From the NCBI RefSeq assembly GCF_021130785.1, contig NC_060207.1, positions 102,217,001 through 102,281,000 on the forward strand: 64,000 nucleotides of DNA. The letters run 5' to 3'. Below, one piece after another: positions 24,005 to 35,400 of the stretch. Position numbers and translations under genes: made by a program. Source of the DNA: Homalodisca vitripennis (taxonomy: Eukaryota > Arthropoda > Insecta > Hemiptera > Cicadellidae). The first letter of the stretch is position 1. The number at the start of each line of letters is the position of its first letter. The notes under the pieces are model-generated. The model was given only the letters and a program-made list of their open reading frames with translations, had not been told where the DNA came from and searched no databases.

Positions 24005-24948
24005 CTGACAATGTAGTAATCGAAGCCAGGAATCAATAATTATTACCAATAACACAACTACTGTTAGAATGTGAAAGTGGCAGATTGAGTCATACACAGC
24101 ATCCACAGAAACTTAACGTTTGGGCAGGTATTATAGGAAATCAAATTATGGGCCCATTATTTATCAATGGTAATTTAAATGGTGACTCGTATTTAGCAAT
24201 GCTCCAAAATGAGATAATTCCTACACTACAAGCTGCTCTTGGTCGACAATTTCAAAGAATTTATTTCCAACAAGATGGCGTGCTACCACACTTTGCTCTC
24301 CTTGTTAGAGAATACTTGGATACAATATTCCTTCACAGATGGATTGGAAGACGTGGTGCAGTAGAGTGGCCTGCTCGTTCCCCTGATTTATCTCCGCTGG
24401 ATTTTTTTCTTTGGATATACCTCAAAGATAAAGTTTATCGTACTAAGCCTCGAGATTTGGCGCACCTAAGAAATGTCATAGTCCAAGAAGCTCAAGATAT
24501 TCCTTGTGACTACCTTCAAAATGCAGTAGATGGCTTTTACAACCGCCTAGGACATTGCCAGACGATGGGAGGGGAACATTTTGAACACTTACTTTGATCA
24601 CAGGTACTTAAAAATTGGTGTTTACTTGTAATACTTAATAATTTACATTGTTCAATTGTTTTAAAATTCAAATAGCTATAACTACTGAATGAATCCACCT
24701 TTTGAAGTCCGGTTTGCGGCATTGTACTCTGCTAAGTAAGACCTTTAATTTGATAACAAACTTGACCTATGCTGCTATTTAAGAATTTTGTCAGACTCCT
24801 TGTGGACCGTCCCCCAAAGGGATTATCCGGTCGGTAATTGGGCAGATATGTGCGTTACTATCACCAGTAAGCACGTGTGAACTTTGGTATTTCTTTCTAT
24901 TGTGGTTCAAAAATTAAAAAAGGGGTTCCAGACTTAATTGTCACCCTG
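24005..24948 (+). mobile_element. mariner-like element with DDE_3 transposase C-terminal half
   Basis: The frame from about 24097 to 24594 encodes LNVWAGIIGNQIMGPLFI, FQQDGVLPHFALLVREYLD, RWIGRRGAVEWPARSPDLSP followed by LDFFLW, and GGHFEHLL-like GGEHFEHLL at the end. This is the C-terminal part of the Tc1/mariner-type DDE_3 transposase common in insects. The Asp of QQDG and the Asp of PLDFF, the second and third catalytic residues, are present. The first catalytic Asp and the DNA-binding domain are missing. The 3' end TCACCCTG next to TA (24949-24950) matches terminal repeats of such elements. It is 5'-truncated at the piggyBac-like sequence. The surviving frame is intact, so the copy is not very old. 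Confidence 0.85.
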
Positions 24949-24950
24949 TA

Positions 24951-25426
24951 TGTGATGGATCAATTATTTTTGAGAGTGTTTCATGTTATATTCGTGTGCT
25001 TCTTCTTCTTAATACTTCTTCCAGTGAAATGCAAAAATATAAATCAAAGAAATCTAATGTTTCCTATTTTCCAGTTTTATTTTTAAAGACACTTATCATT
25101 ATCTATGGTTCAAGAGCTAGGTAAGTTCTTACAGCCCCTAGGTTTAGGCCATAATTAATTACATGAGACAAGGACTACCCCAAAGAGTTAGAAATAAAAT
25201 GCATTTGCCATATAAGAGGTAGCCTATATTAATTATGATGTCTATATTGTATACTACTTGTATATAACATTTGTATACATTCATGTTCACAAAATGTTTA
25301 AATAAATTAATCAAACCTTTTTATACACATTAGTCAACTTGTTTATTAATGAGTTCTTATACATGTGGTTTATAAAACCAAATTATTGTACAGTTTTACT
25401 ACGTACACACAACCTAATGTTGATGT
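24951..25426. other. AT-rich spacer, no feature seen
   Basis: No recognisable gene or transposon end. Confidence 0.5.
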
Positions 25427-25430
25427 TTAA

Positions 25431-26330
25431 CCCTTTAAGTGCCAAGGATCTCGCTACGAGACTATGTAAAAACACGTTTGAGTGGCGAGAGTCTCGCTCC
25501 GAGACGAGATGTCCCTACACGAAGATTGCCGGAGTCTCGGAACAAGACGATTTCTATTTCATTTGTAGTACCTCTATTGTTTATCCAGTACTGGCTGATA
25601 TCATACCAAAGGCCAATACATTAACTACACTAACATTTTCAACTATTATTTCAACATTTTAATGCTGTTAGGTGATGTAAAAAACGAACTAAAATACAAC
25701 GCTTTCTCAGTTGGACCGCGTTTGTGAATGCGGTGTCGTGACGAGAGCAGAGCGTTTTTTAGGTTATATAATAAATTGTTCGTTTTTATTAATTTAAAAT
25801 GTTTCTAAGTTATATTAGATATTAAAATTAATAAAAAAAGTGATGACAATCACTTCCGAGTGTCTATGGAGACAGCGTTGTAGAGTTTGTTTGAAAATTG
25901 CCTGAATAAGGTTATGTTTATGTTTTGAGTTTCGTTTTAGTAATTATTGTTATATTACACATGATTTTGCATTGTTTTAAATGGCTTTTATCATTTAAGT
26001 ATTGAAATTCAGAAAGAATTAAAAAAGCTTTTTATGGTGAAAAATAAACTTCAACTGAGTTTCCATTGAAATGTTGCTGTTTAAAGAGATTTTTTAATTT
26101 TATAAATTATATAAAAATTTAAATGTCAAAAAATTTCTGATATGTAATTCATTTATCTTTAAAAATAAGTAAAAAGGATCTTTTTATGATCAAAAATAAA
26201 TTTCATGTACATTTTTTCTAGAACCTTGCGTTTTTGTCCAAAATCCTCTGGCACTTTTCGCATAGTCACACAAAAAAATAACTCTGCACTTTTCAACATG
26301 GATTTGATTTTATCTCTGGCACTGAAAGGG
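25431..26330. mobile_element. Non-autonomous piggyBac element (900 bp)
   Basis: Left end CCCTTTAAGTGCCA and right end (reverse complement) CCCTTTCAGTGCCA are flanked by TTAA at 25427-25430 and 26331-26334. Subterminal palindromes TCTCGCTACGAGA and TCTCGCTCCGAGA repeat near the left end. There is no transposase; it must have been mobilised in trans. Confidence 0.9.
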
Positions 26331-26649
26331 TTAAAATCATATTCCACAATTAAGAATATTTAACTGAAGACAAATTAATAAATCTTTATTAACACAAACG
26401 TTTTATAATATAGCTCAGCTATTAAACAGATGATATTGTCACATATAAGCTACACTACTCTTCTACGGGTAAGTAACATATCCAAACAACCAAACATACA
26501 CAAAACAACAATAAAACAGGGTAGCAATCGATTTATAGGAAAGTAATTACGTTGAAACTTTTAGACCTTAAAAATTAAAAAATCTACATTAACCAACAGT
26601 AATACCATACTTAAAATTTAAAAGAACTTCATTTCAAAACTCACATTAA

Positions 26650-28430
26650 CCCTTTGAGTGCTGGAGCGTCGCTTTAACGATCCTGCATTATATGCAAGAA
26701 AAGCCAGAATCGCTATTTGCGACTTCTGCGGTAACGCTTATATTTGATGTAATATTTAACTAAATTGGCTCAATGACTATACATACGCATTCCAAAGGCT
26801 TCAACGTAACTTTTGATGAAGGTTTTGTTGCATTCTGGTTAGATTCTGATTTTTACAGCGGTTGTAAAGAGCTACCGCGCGTCAGTCGAGTTTAGAATTG
26901 ACAGCTACACGGACAAGCTGTCACATGTTTTGTTTGCGCTGGTGTTTACTTCACAAATTATTATGAATATTGAATGTTTTTAAGTGTAAATGGGTTTTAG
27001 TGATAGTATATTCATATTATTTCGTTTGTGTATGTTGTTCTAGTCTGTGTGTAAGTAGAACAATGACTTGACCGTGAGTTACGGTGATCGTAAGCAGCTA
27101 AGACTTTACTAAATACATTTGTATAGTTTTTGTGTTTGTTCAGTTATATTTATAAACAATGAGTCATAAAAACATTGCTGACAATGAAGACCTAGTAATG
27201 TAGGCATTAGTTTTAAGCATTAGCAGTGTAGACAATACACAGAGTGTTAGGTTAGGTTAGAACATTTCTAGTTGTGTAGCGGTTCACATTATCATATTTA
27301 TTTTCCAAACTTTATTCATAAGTATAAAAAACGTTTTTATATGTATTTTTATAAAGAATTAAATGGAGTATAAGATAGAATAACTGAAAGTGAAAAAATA
27401 AAATATTTCAATAATACTTAGTTGTGTTTAAATAAAAAACACAATGTTTTTGCTCATAAAGTTTTAGTTAATGTTTTTTTATTGGTATGAAAACGTAAAA
27501 TAAGTAATCAATGTATTATATTTATAAAGAAAATATATTTAGGTACTTTGGGATTATACCGACCACACCCAGACATGAATCGTTATTTCACATTTCGTTT
27601 CTACTGATTACTAGATTAGCGTAGAACAATATTTCGTCAATATAAAACAGGAATTGTCTTATCGCAAACACCTCCCCATCCTCAGACAGAGGTCAAAGTT
27701 GAGCGTCTAGTAGATAACGTGATTGCAGAGTCTCGCCGCCCGTTCAGCTGGTGCATCGCTTTGTTGTACTTCCGTGTTTTACCTCTACATTTCTCCAAAC
27801 ACAAAAATTCAACAAAAACAAACATTTACCAAACTAAACTTTTTATTAAAAAAACACTCAAAACTTGTTTTTATTCTTGATCACATTCCGCCGCCCAAAA
27901 TGCGAGTGCCTCCGGCCATCAGCGCGGGCTTCGACAGCACCTTCGGTGCTGCTGCCCCGCGCTGATGTCGACGAAAGAAAAACATCCCTCGAGATAGTAC
28001 CTATCAGTAAAATATCAAATTCTAGAGGGGCTAATCAGAAATATAAATTGAATTGTAATGGAAAGGCAATGATGTACCGTGCAAATCACGTGATGCCGCG
28101 CGGCCTGCCGTAATCAGGATTCTCGAGAAAGATAAGATAACAGCGACAACAATACCGATCACAATACCTGGAAATGCTTGTAAGTTTGTAATTTTGTAAT
28201 TGAAGAGTTGTTTTTTCGTTCTATCATGTTTGTTTCTATAAATTTCTATTTTTGTGTTCTTCATACTGGTGTGGTCGGTATAATCCCAAAGTACCTATAT
28301 TTATCTACAAAACAATAAAAACCCAGGACATTATACGAATTAATAATTTTTTATGAATTTTTAACCAGACTCTTGCAATATCAGGCATTTTGTGCATACC
28401 ATATAGCAAAACGCTGTGGCACTCAAAGGG
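26650..28430. mobile_element. Non-autonomous piggyBac element hosting a nested element
   Basis: Termini CCCTTTGAGTGCTGG and (reverse complement) CCCTTTGAGTGCCAC are bounded by TTAA at 26646-26649 and 28431-28434. It lies only about 310 bp from the 25.4-kb copy and has similar ends but a different interior, so the two belong to related subfamilies. The element at 27541-28296 inserted into it. No coding capacity was recognised. Confidence 0.9.
27541..28296. mobile_element. Inverted-repeat element nested in the piggyBac copy
   Basis: The left end AGGTACTTTGGGATTATACC continues through GACCACACC and is mirrored at the right end (28265-28296), giving inverted repeats of about 29 bp. The flanking 6-bp repeat ATATTT occurs at 27535-27540 and 28297-28302. 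Short open frames inside (27723-27965, 27865-28113) have no recognised domain. A 6-bp duplication would fit IS3EU-type or similar DNA transposons, but the superfamily is not established. A related fragment sits at about 18355-18445. Confidence 0.8.
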
Positions 28431-28489
28431 TTAATATTATCTCTGAATGTACCTGAATACATTAATTCCTTAAAATTTAAAGGTTAAAA

Positions 28490-29360
28490 GTTTTTTTCCT
28501 ATGTAGGATGGGGGTCTTTCCCACCTCTTTCGTATAATGTCAGGGATATTGAAAATTAGCTTTATACCTAGTATTATGATCGTGTTTATGGTTCTCATTA
28601 TAGAGGTTCTCATAGACTGCATTGCTATTGGGGTTTTAAAAATTATTAGGCTTGGTACAGTAAATATTTTATGAAAAATATAGATGAAAATGTTATTATT
28701 CTTAACAATATCTTCTGAATTTTCAAAATTTTGTCTATATCTGTTGGAAAACTCCCATAACTCAATTCCGTGCTAAAAAATGTAATAAAATTAAACATAA
28801 TATATGATTAAACAATGTCCCAAAATAAGCATTTGATGAAAGCAATGTAGAGTTTAAATTTTCTAAAAATACTTTCAATGCACTTAGTCCAATTTAAATT
28901 CTACTCTAGTTTTAGGCTCAAAAACTTATTGTTTTTACTAATAGAAAATCTCTTATATCCAAATTCTAATTCACTAAAATAATAATTTCTTGATTAAGGA
29001 GTAAACAGTTCTACAATTATTTTTTTCTTGGTTTGGTTTCAGTCCATTTTACAATTTATTAACAGCTGCAGTCGTATCATCTGCATAAGGTATTAGACTG
29101 TTTGATTTGTTTGAAGGGAGATCATTTATGTACAAAAGAAGTCCTATACTTGAATCTTGTGGAACCCCAACTATTTTGTTTAGATTTAACATATTTTCTT
29201 CATATGACTGTCCTTTGATAATGATTTGATAGATAAGATTTGATCCAAGGATATGGAACTCTTAGAAAATTTTCAAGCATTCAACTTTCAAACAGTATAT
29301 GATGATCAACGATATAGTGAATGTAAATGAAGTAACAAAATTTTCTGGCAGTAAAAAGGG
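28490..29360 (-). pseudogene. Non-LTR reverse transcriptase fragment
   Basis: Reading the minus strand from 29360, the RT palm appears as VGVPQDSSIGLLLYINDL followed by SLIPYADDTTAAVNKL (about 29070-29120), containing the intact YADD catalytic box. Downstream are LNWTKCIESI (tail motif LGLxLDxxLNW) and KIQKILLRIITF. Stops and frameshifts are scattered. The 3' boundary touches the end of the piggyBac element at 28434. Confidence 0.75.
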
Positions 29361-31557
29361 TTAAGGGAGAGGAAGAAATTGTAAAATTTTGAAGCTATAC
29401 ACTGAAAATTCTGCTGAATAAAATCTTATGGTGAATATTTTTAACTTTGATAAATCCTGTTACATAATTAGTAGAACAGATAGTTCAAAGAGCGGGTAAA
29501 ATTTGAGCCACATTTAACTCTTAAAAAATTTTTAACAATAAAACAAATAATAAAGATGAAGAAATAGATAAGAACTCTAGCAATGGCAATACAAAACCTA
29601 ATTGAGTACTTAGAATATTTTGTAGGAACTAAAATTTTGAAACAGACAACTTAAATGATGTTTTAATATTCACATTCAAAACATCTTTGACTAGTATGAA
29701 AATTAAAAAACCTCATTAAAACACTGAATAAAATTTTGTAATTTGAGATCAAAGTAATTTCCCTGAGGTTTACATTGTTTTAAGGCGGTTTTATCCCGGT
29801 AACTATTACATGTGAGGACCGAGGGCTTAGGAAACTTTCTTTAGTGAAAAATTGTTAAGGGTCAATAGAAACTAAAAATCTTACTTTGCATTCAATTGAA
29901 CAGAATAAGCATGTACTCTATGTACAAAAGAATTTTAGTATAGAATTGACTACATAGGTAGCATTTATAGAAAAATTTGCTGAAGCAAAAGATAGGAAAT
30001 AAAAATACCACTGGATGTTGTGTATAAATTAGAAAATGCCAAGCAACATAGTCTTATAAAACTTACTACACTAGAAAACTAGGCGATGGTCAGAGATTTG
30101 TGATTAATGGATAGTAGAACTTTTAAGTAGAGGTGCTTCCTTGGCTTATTCAGAAATACTTAAAAAAAATTACATTATAGCAAAATCTAAGACAATGTTG
30201 ACTTACAAAAGTTGTTTATAAAACATGTGTAAAAAAAATTTAAATTGTAAAATTTATTTAAACTATATCTATAATTATGAAAGAATATGTAACGCTGTAT
30301 GTTAGTTACAAAAACAGTTTTATAGCTTTCACAAAGTCACTGCAATTTTAACATAATATTAAATTGTATTATTATTCATAAAAATAACAAACTCCCGGTA
30401 CATAAATTATAGGGTCAAATTAGTTTGTGACAGCTAACAATAATTAAACAAGTGTTTTTGCTAGTATTTGTAAACACATGTTGAGAATAAACAAAATACA
30501 CTTGTTATTTATTTGACACAACAGTACCAAAAAATTTTACTTGGATTTAAAATCTAATTTGTTAAATGTTTTTACGCAGTAAGTTTATAGAAATGTTATA
30601 TTTTGTTTTCATCACAGTTAAAAGTTTACATACAACAAGAAAATAGGTAATTTATTATTTTTACTTCATTTTTCACAACACATTGATTCAGAAGTAAATG
30701 ATAGGTAAATGCACTCACTATTAGTTTTGTTTTCCAAGATTGTATTTTGTAGTCTTGTTGTTAAGATTGTATTGGCTGTTTTCCAATATTTCCTTTTAAA
30801 CATTATTGTACAATATTAGTGGTTTGGATCAGAGGACTGTTGAAAAGTCAATGGCTTGTTTATAAAATCTGATTATCCATTATTCATAGTTTAACTCATT
30901 ATTCAGTACAAGTCAATGGATACTCCTCACTTCCTGTTTTGGCAACATTCTCTTGATGGGCTACATGAATTTAGTTTCTTCAGTCTCTTCTTATTTTTAA
31001 TGTTACATTTTTTACCCTGATAAAAATGTGTGCACCATTTCATTAAATTAATAAAATATCCTAAACGTTTTAAACATATCATCAAATGTTTTGTTTTATA
31101 TACATTTTTACTCTCAATTTTATTAATATAACCACCTCGAATTATAAAATAATGTTTCTAAAATTCACAATTTTGTGTTTTGAAATATTATGACTTCTTA
31201 AAATTACTGGCTAAAACTTAGTTTGATATAAAAGCTCTTTTTCACTAATTATTTTTAATAATGTTACCTATGCATTGTAGAATGTAAGTAGCAATACTAG
31301 AACTCGCATTCTGATAAAGAGAATATCTCATGTTGCTTTATCAGTTAGCTCAATTAGTTGTTGTTTTTTCTTGGATTGTTTGGGATTGATATTTTATTCT
31401 GAACAACTTAAACTGATTTATAATTCATTCCTCTATTTTCTCTCGTTGTTATATACTCAGTATTAACAATTTCGAGACCAGTTAGAGTGTCTGAAATGTT
31501 GGATACTTCTGATGGCTCTGTAAGAACTTACTATGTGTACATATTGAGTTATTATGA
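29361..31557. other. AT-rich DNA without a recognised gene
   Basis: No open frame with a recognisable domain, no inverted-repeat element and no notable tandem repeat was seen. Confidence 0.45.
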
Positions 31558-32093
31558 GATTGCATTGTAATGAGTGGCCACCGCCACAATCGAATCATTG
31601 ATATTGATGATTATCTAAAGTACCGGTAACGAAACCAAAATGTCAAAACCGAATTACATTAAAGGTATTTTAAATTACTGTATAGTTCAGCTGTTTTTAT
31701 ATTTTAAAAAGTGATAATTTAATGATGAATAAAAATTATTTAGGCTATATGTATTTATAAAATGTAAGAAGCAAAACAGTGTAACATTTAGTTACTTTTA
31801 TTATTTTGAAGAATAAACATGTCTGACAGCTTGTGCAATTAACAGCATGCAATTAACACTTATACATCAGCATTGTACTTGTGGTTATTACTCAAATACC
31901 ATACAAATGATTTTAGTTTGTTCGAATTAATTTGGAAAAATTTTGTTATTCAATACATTAAAAAGATCTGGCAGTAATTAATTGTGAATAATTATAATTA
32001 AAATGTTTTTGTATTCGATAGTTCAGATGTTTGTAATTGATAACTTTATACCCTGATTTGATTGTGGTGGTGGTCGTTTACTATACTGCAGCC
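31558..32093. mobile_element. MITE, second copy of the 19.1-kb family
   Basis: The left end GATTGCATTGTAATGAGTGG and the reverse complement of the right end (GGCTGCAGTATAGTAAACGA) align without gaps over about 39 bp, continuing into CCACCRCCACAATC. The flanks (TATTATGA and ATATTATA) resemble each other only with a one-base offset, so the target duplication is uncertain. The interior is non-coding. Confidence 0.6.
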
Positions 32094-33326
32094 ATATTAT
32101 AATACATTATGATCTTATACTTTCTTTATGGAATTAAATTAAATTTTTTAACATTTATTCATGTTTCAAATTAGAGACATTATTCATTGAAAGGCCAGTC
32201 TTTATTTGATTTATCATCCTCATTACTAAATTATACAATTTAAAAATAGATCTACAGCAGTATTTTCTTAATTGCTGGTCCTAAAAGTAAAAAAAAACAC
32301 TAGTGTCCTTGCTCTTTAGTATGAAGTTTTTATAATCAGTATATATCTTTTCTAAAAGTCGCAGATTTTTCTATCGCAGCTGTCAAGTCAAGAAAAAAAG
32401 TAAAAGCCATAAATTGTGTAAGATTATATAATAATATTTTAAATAATAAGTGTTAACAAATTTGTCTTGATCCTTACATTACAACTTTATGTGCAAACAA
32501 AATAAAGCCATATATGGTGGCAGTGACTCTTGGTTGTTCGACAAATTATCTGGTTGCTTGTATATAATATTTACTGAGAAGTCACTAGTAAGTTTGCTGT
32601 TTCTATTTCCATCATCTTCCTGTTCATTATTGTTAATTAGGTACAATATTCATTATTAGAGAATATATTCTGTAATTATCTATTAGTTATTTTAAAATAT
32701 AAAAACATTACATCTAAATTAAGTGATTCGTTTGAAATATGATAATTTAAGCACCAGTTTACTTTTGAGAAATATTAATCTGTAGTATAGTCTATTCTTC
32801 AATTTAACGGGAAGAAAACCATCTTTAAAGTTATATCTTTGTAATTAAATTATACTGTCGTTAATACACACAAACATGTTGTAAAACATACATTTGTGAG
32901 CAACTAAATAGACCTGAATATATTATAGTGTTAAGAATGTAATTGGAACATTGGAATGTAAGTAAACCAGGTAAATTGATGAAAAAAGTAAAACCTTTAA
33001 AACTGGATTTGATTAAACAACATTTGTCTGTCTCTTTATTTCTGGTAGATATTGACAAAATGACCTGCACAGGACCTACACACACACACACACTGTGAAC
33101 ACAAGTGGAGTTTATTGAACTTTGCATACTGTCTCTTGACCTTGTTTTATACTATTGATGTTATGCGGGGATATGGGAGGGGGAAGACTTACTCTAGGCA
33201 CCAAATAGGCAAAAATATACAAATAAATAAAATAATGGTCAAAATATAAAACAAAGAAGGTTTATGAGTAATATACGATGGTAGGTTTACGATAAGTAAT
33301 CTCATAAGACATCAAGCAAACTAGCT
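32094..33326. other. AT-rich DNA with a short (AC)n tract
   Basis: A short CA/AC run lies at about 33077-33093. No gene was recognised; the minus frame at 32861-33127 has no domain. Confidence 0.5.
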
Positions 33327-33846
33327 GGTCTATCACAGTCAATATTCTAAACTACTGTACAATAAATGTCTAGCTATAATACATGTAGGTAGAATTTTAA
33401 CTGCTGGTATAAACTGAGTGATGTTCATCTGGTCTATCACAGTCAATATTCTAAACTACTGTACAATAAATGTCTAGCTATAATACATGTAGGTAGAATT
33501 TTAACTGCTGGTATAAACTGAGTGATGTTCATCTGGTCTATCACAGTCAATATTCTAAACTACTGTACAATAAATGTCTAGCTATAATACATGTAGGTAG
33601 AATTTTAACTGCTGGTATAAACTGAGTGATGTTCATCTGGTCTATCACAGTCAATATTCTAAACTACTGTACAATAAATGTCTAGCTATAATACAGGTAG
33701 GTAGAATTTTAACTGCTTGTATAAACTGAGTGATGTTCATCTGGTCTATCACAGTCAATATTCTAAACTACTGTACAATAAATGTCTAGCTATAATACAT
33801 GTAGGTAGAATTTTAACTGCTTGTATAAACTGAGTGATGTTCATGA
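33327..33846. repeat. Minisatellite, five copies of a 104-bp unit
   Basis: The unit begins GGTCTATCACAGTCAATATT and ends with GAGTGATGTTCATCT. Starts lie at 33327, 33431, 33535, 33639 and 33743, an exact 104-bp period. Copies differ only at single bases: ATACATGTAGG versus ATACAGGTAGG in copy 4, and CTGCTGGT versus CTGCTTGT in copies 4 and 5. The block is bordered by related flanks, AGACATCAAGCA (about 33308) and AGACGTCAAGCA (about 33846), hinting at the ancestral unit edge. Confidence 0.97.
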
Positions 33847-34129
33847 GACGTCAAGCACAGTCTATGAATATGTATTTGTCTTACCAAATGTTAGGAACAA
33901 CCAATCCCCTCGACCATCAATACACTTTTTGAAGTTGGATTTTACAATCAACCATTCAATTTTTTTGAAATGGATACAAAATATTTAATCTCATAATCAG
34001 TTTTTGTTTCTGAAGAAAAAACAAGTATAATTCATGAGTTTAGTTATAATTCATTTGAAGGCTGTCAGTTTCCCTCTCTACTAAAAATTAGAAAAGTATA
34101 CCCGAAACTGCAAGATTTCAAGAAGTAAT

Positions 34130-34241
34130 GACCAATCAATCTCCCTTATCTCAACTTAATTTCAAATTAACAGAAAAATTGCTCTTGTTAGACTAATAAA
34201 ACACAACAGCTTACTAATCTACAAGCAACGTGGCTTTCTGG

Positions 34242-34291
<50 letters not shown>

Positions 34292-35400
34292 ACTACCACA
34301 TTATTTGACTTGATTAAATTCATCATTAATGAAATTCACAATGAGCTGTATTCCTTCACTATAAGAAAGCTTTTGAATGTCTGGAGCTTGAATTACTATG
34401 CAATAAACTAGAACATCTAAGAGTGAGATTTTGGCCAAAAACATTTGTTCAGAGCTACCTCAACGACCGCTCACAAATTGTCAAATTACAACAAACAACA
34501 CAAGTTCATGTCTCTAACTATCAATCAAAACCACAACAGTAGTACAATATGAATATACCAAAACTCTGTCCTGGGACCAATACTCTTCATTTTAGTAACT
34601 AATTACCTCACCATAGTAATGCAAAACCAAAACACAATTACGGTTTACGTTCATGACACTACAGTTTTAATTCATAGCAACACATCAGAGGAGTAATTCT
34701 ATCACATTAAAAAAAGCCTTAAACACATCAATACAATCGTGAAAAATGAAGGCCCAGCTAGTCATCCACCAAGACAACTCAAATCAACTTCTCTGCAAAA
34801 AAGACCAAGTCTCCAATATTACAGAAGGAAGTCAAACAAAACAGATTGTATATGCAAAAAATCAGTCTAAGCATATTTGTTGCAAAAAAAAAAAAAAATT
34901 GTAGGACTTGCAGCAACTAAAATAACATATTTTGCATTAGTAGCACATCTGTTATTCTCTACTAGTCTCGGGAGGAACCTCAGCACACAATGTCAATAGA
35001 TTCTTCAAGAAGAAAACCTCTGTCACAGATCTTGCTTCCAACAAGGATTTCAAGACTCATAACAAGAGATCATAACAGTTGTATTTTTGTACATACAAGA
35101 AAATATTTTTGTTAAAAAAAAATTTAAGACATAAAAAAAACAGGAGTTTTCAGTTGTACAATACTCATTATTGCTCTACGTTATACTTGCCAGTCCATCC
35201 AGTTAATCGCACCACTCTTTCAGAGAATAAAACATCATCTTATGCTGGGTACAAGCTTTTTAAACTCTTCTAGGACTTCATTGCAGGAAAGCTTTGTACG
35301 CCTGTAAAAACTGATAAGAAGACTATACTACAGCCTAAGCGAATTCCTCAAAAACACAGAACTTATAGTCTAGGAGCTGAGAGCCAGTTTGCACTGTGTG
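34130..35400 (+). pseudogene. Degenerate non-LTR reverse transcriptase split by poly(A)
   Basis: Motifs read in order on the + strand through many frame changes: SLISTSFKLTEK-like (about 34140-34185), TTTLFDLIKFIIN (about 34295-34330), NSVLGPILFILVTN (about 34565-34605; usually PQGSVLGPILF), then ITVYVHDTTVLIHS (about 34640-34680; the YADD box decayed to YVHD). Tail sequence fades out near 35400. The tract of 47 A residues at 34242-34288 sits where a Lys-rich GFLKGKST-like loop would be encoded. Old and dead. Confidence 0.65.
34242..34288. repeat. Poly(A) tract, 47 A
   Basis: Uninterrupted A run inside an RT coding remnant; true length in the genome may differ from the assembly. Confidence 0.95.

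Noticed and set aside
33327..33846. CRISPR-like array
   Set aside because: The units are contiguous 104-bp tandem copies without variable spacers, and the DNA is eukaryotic.
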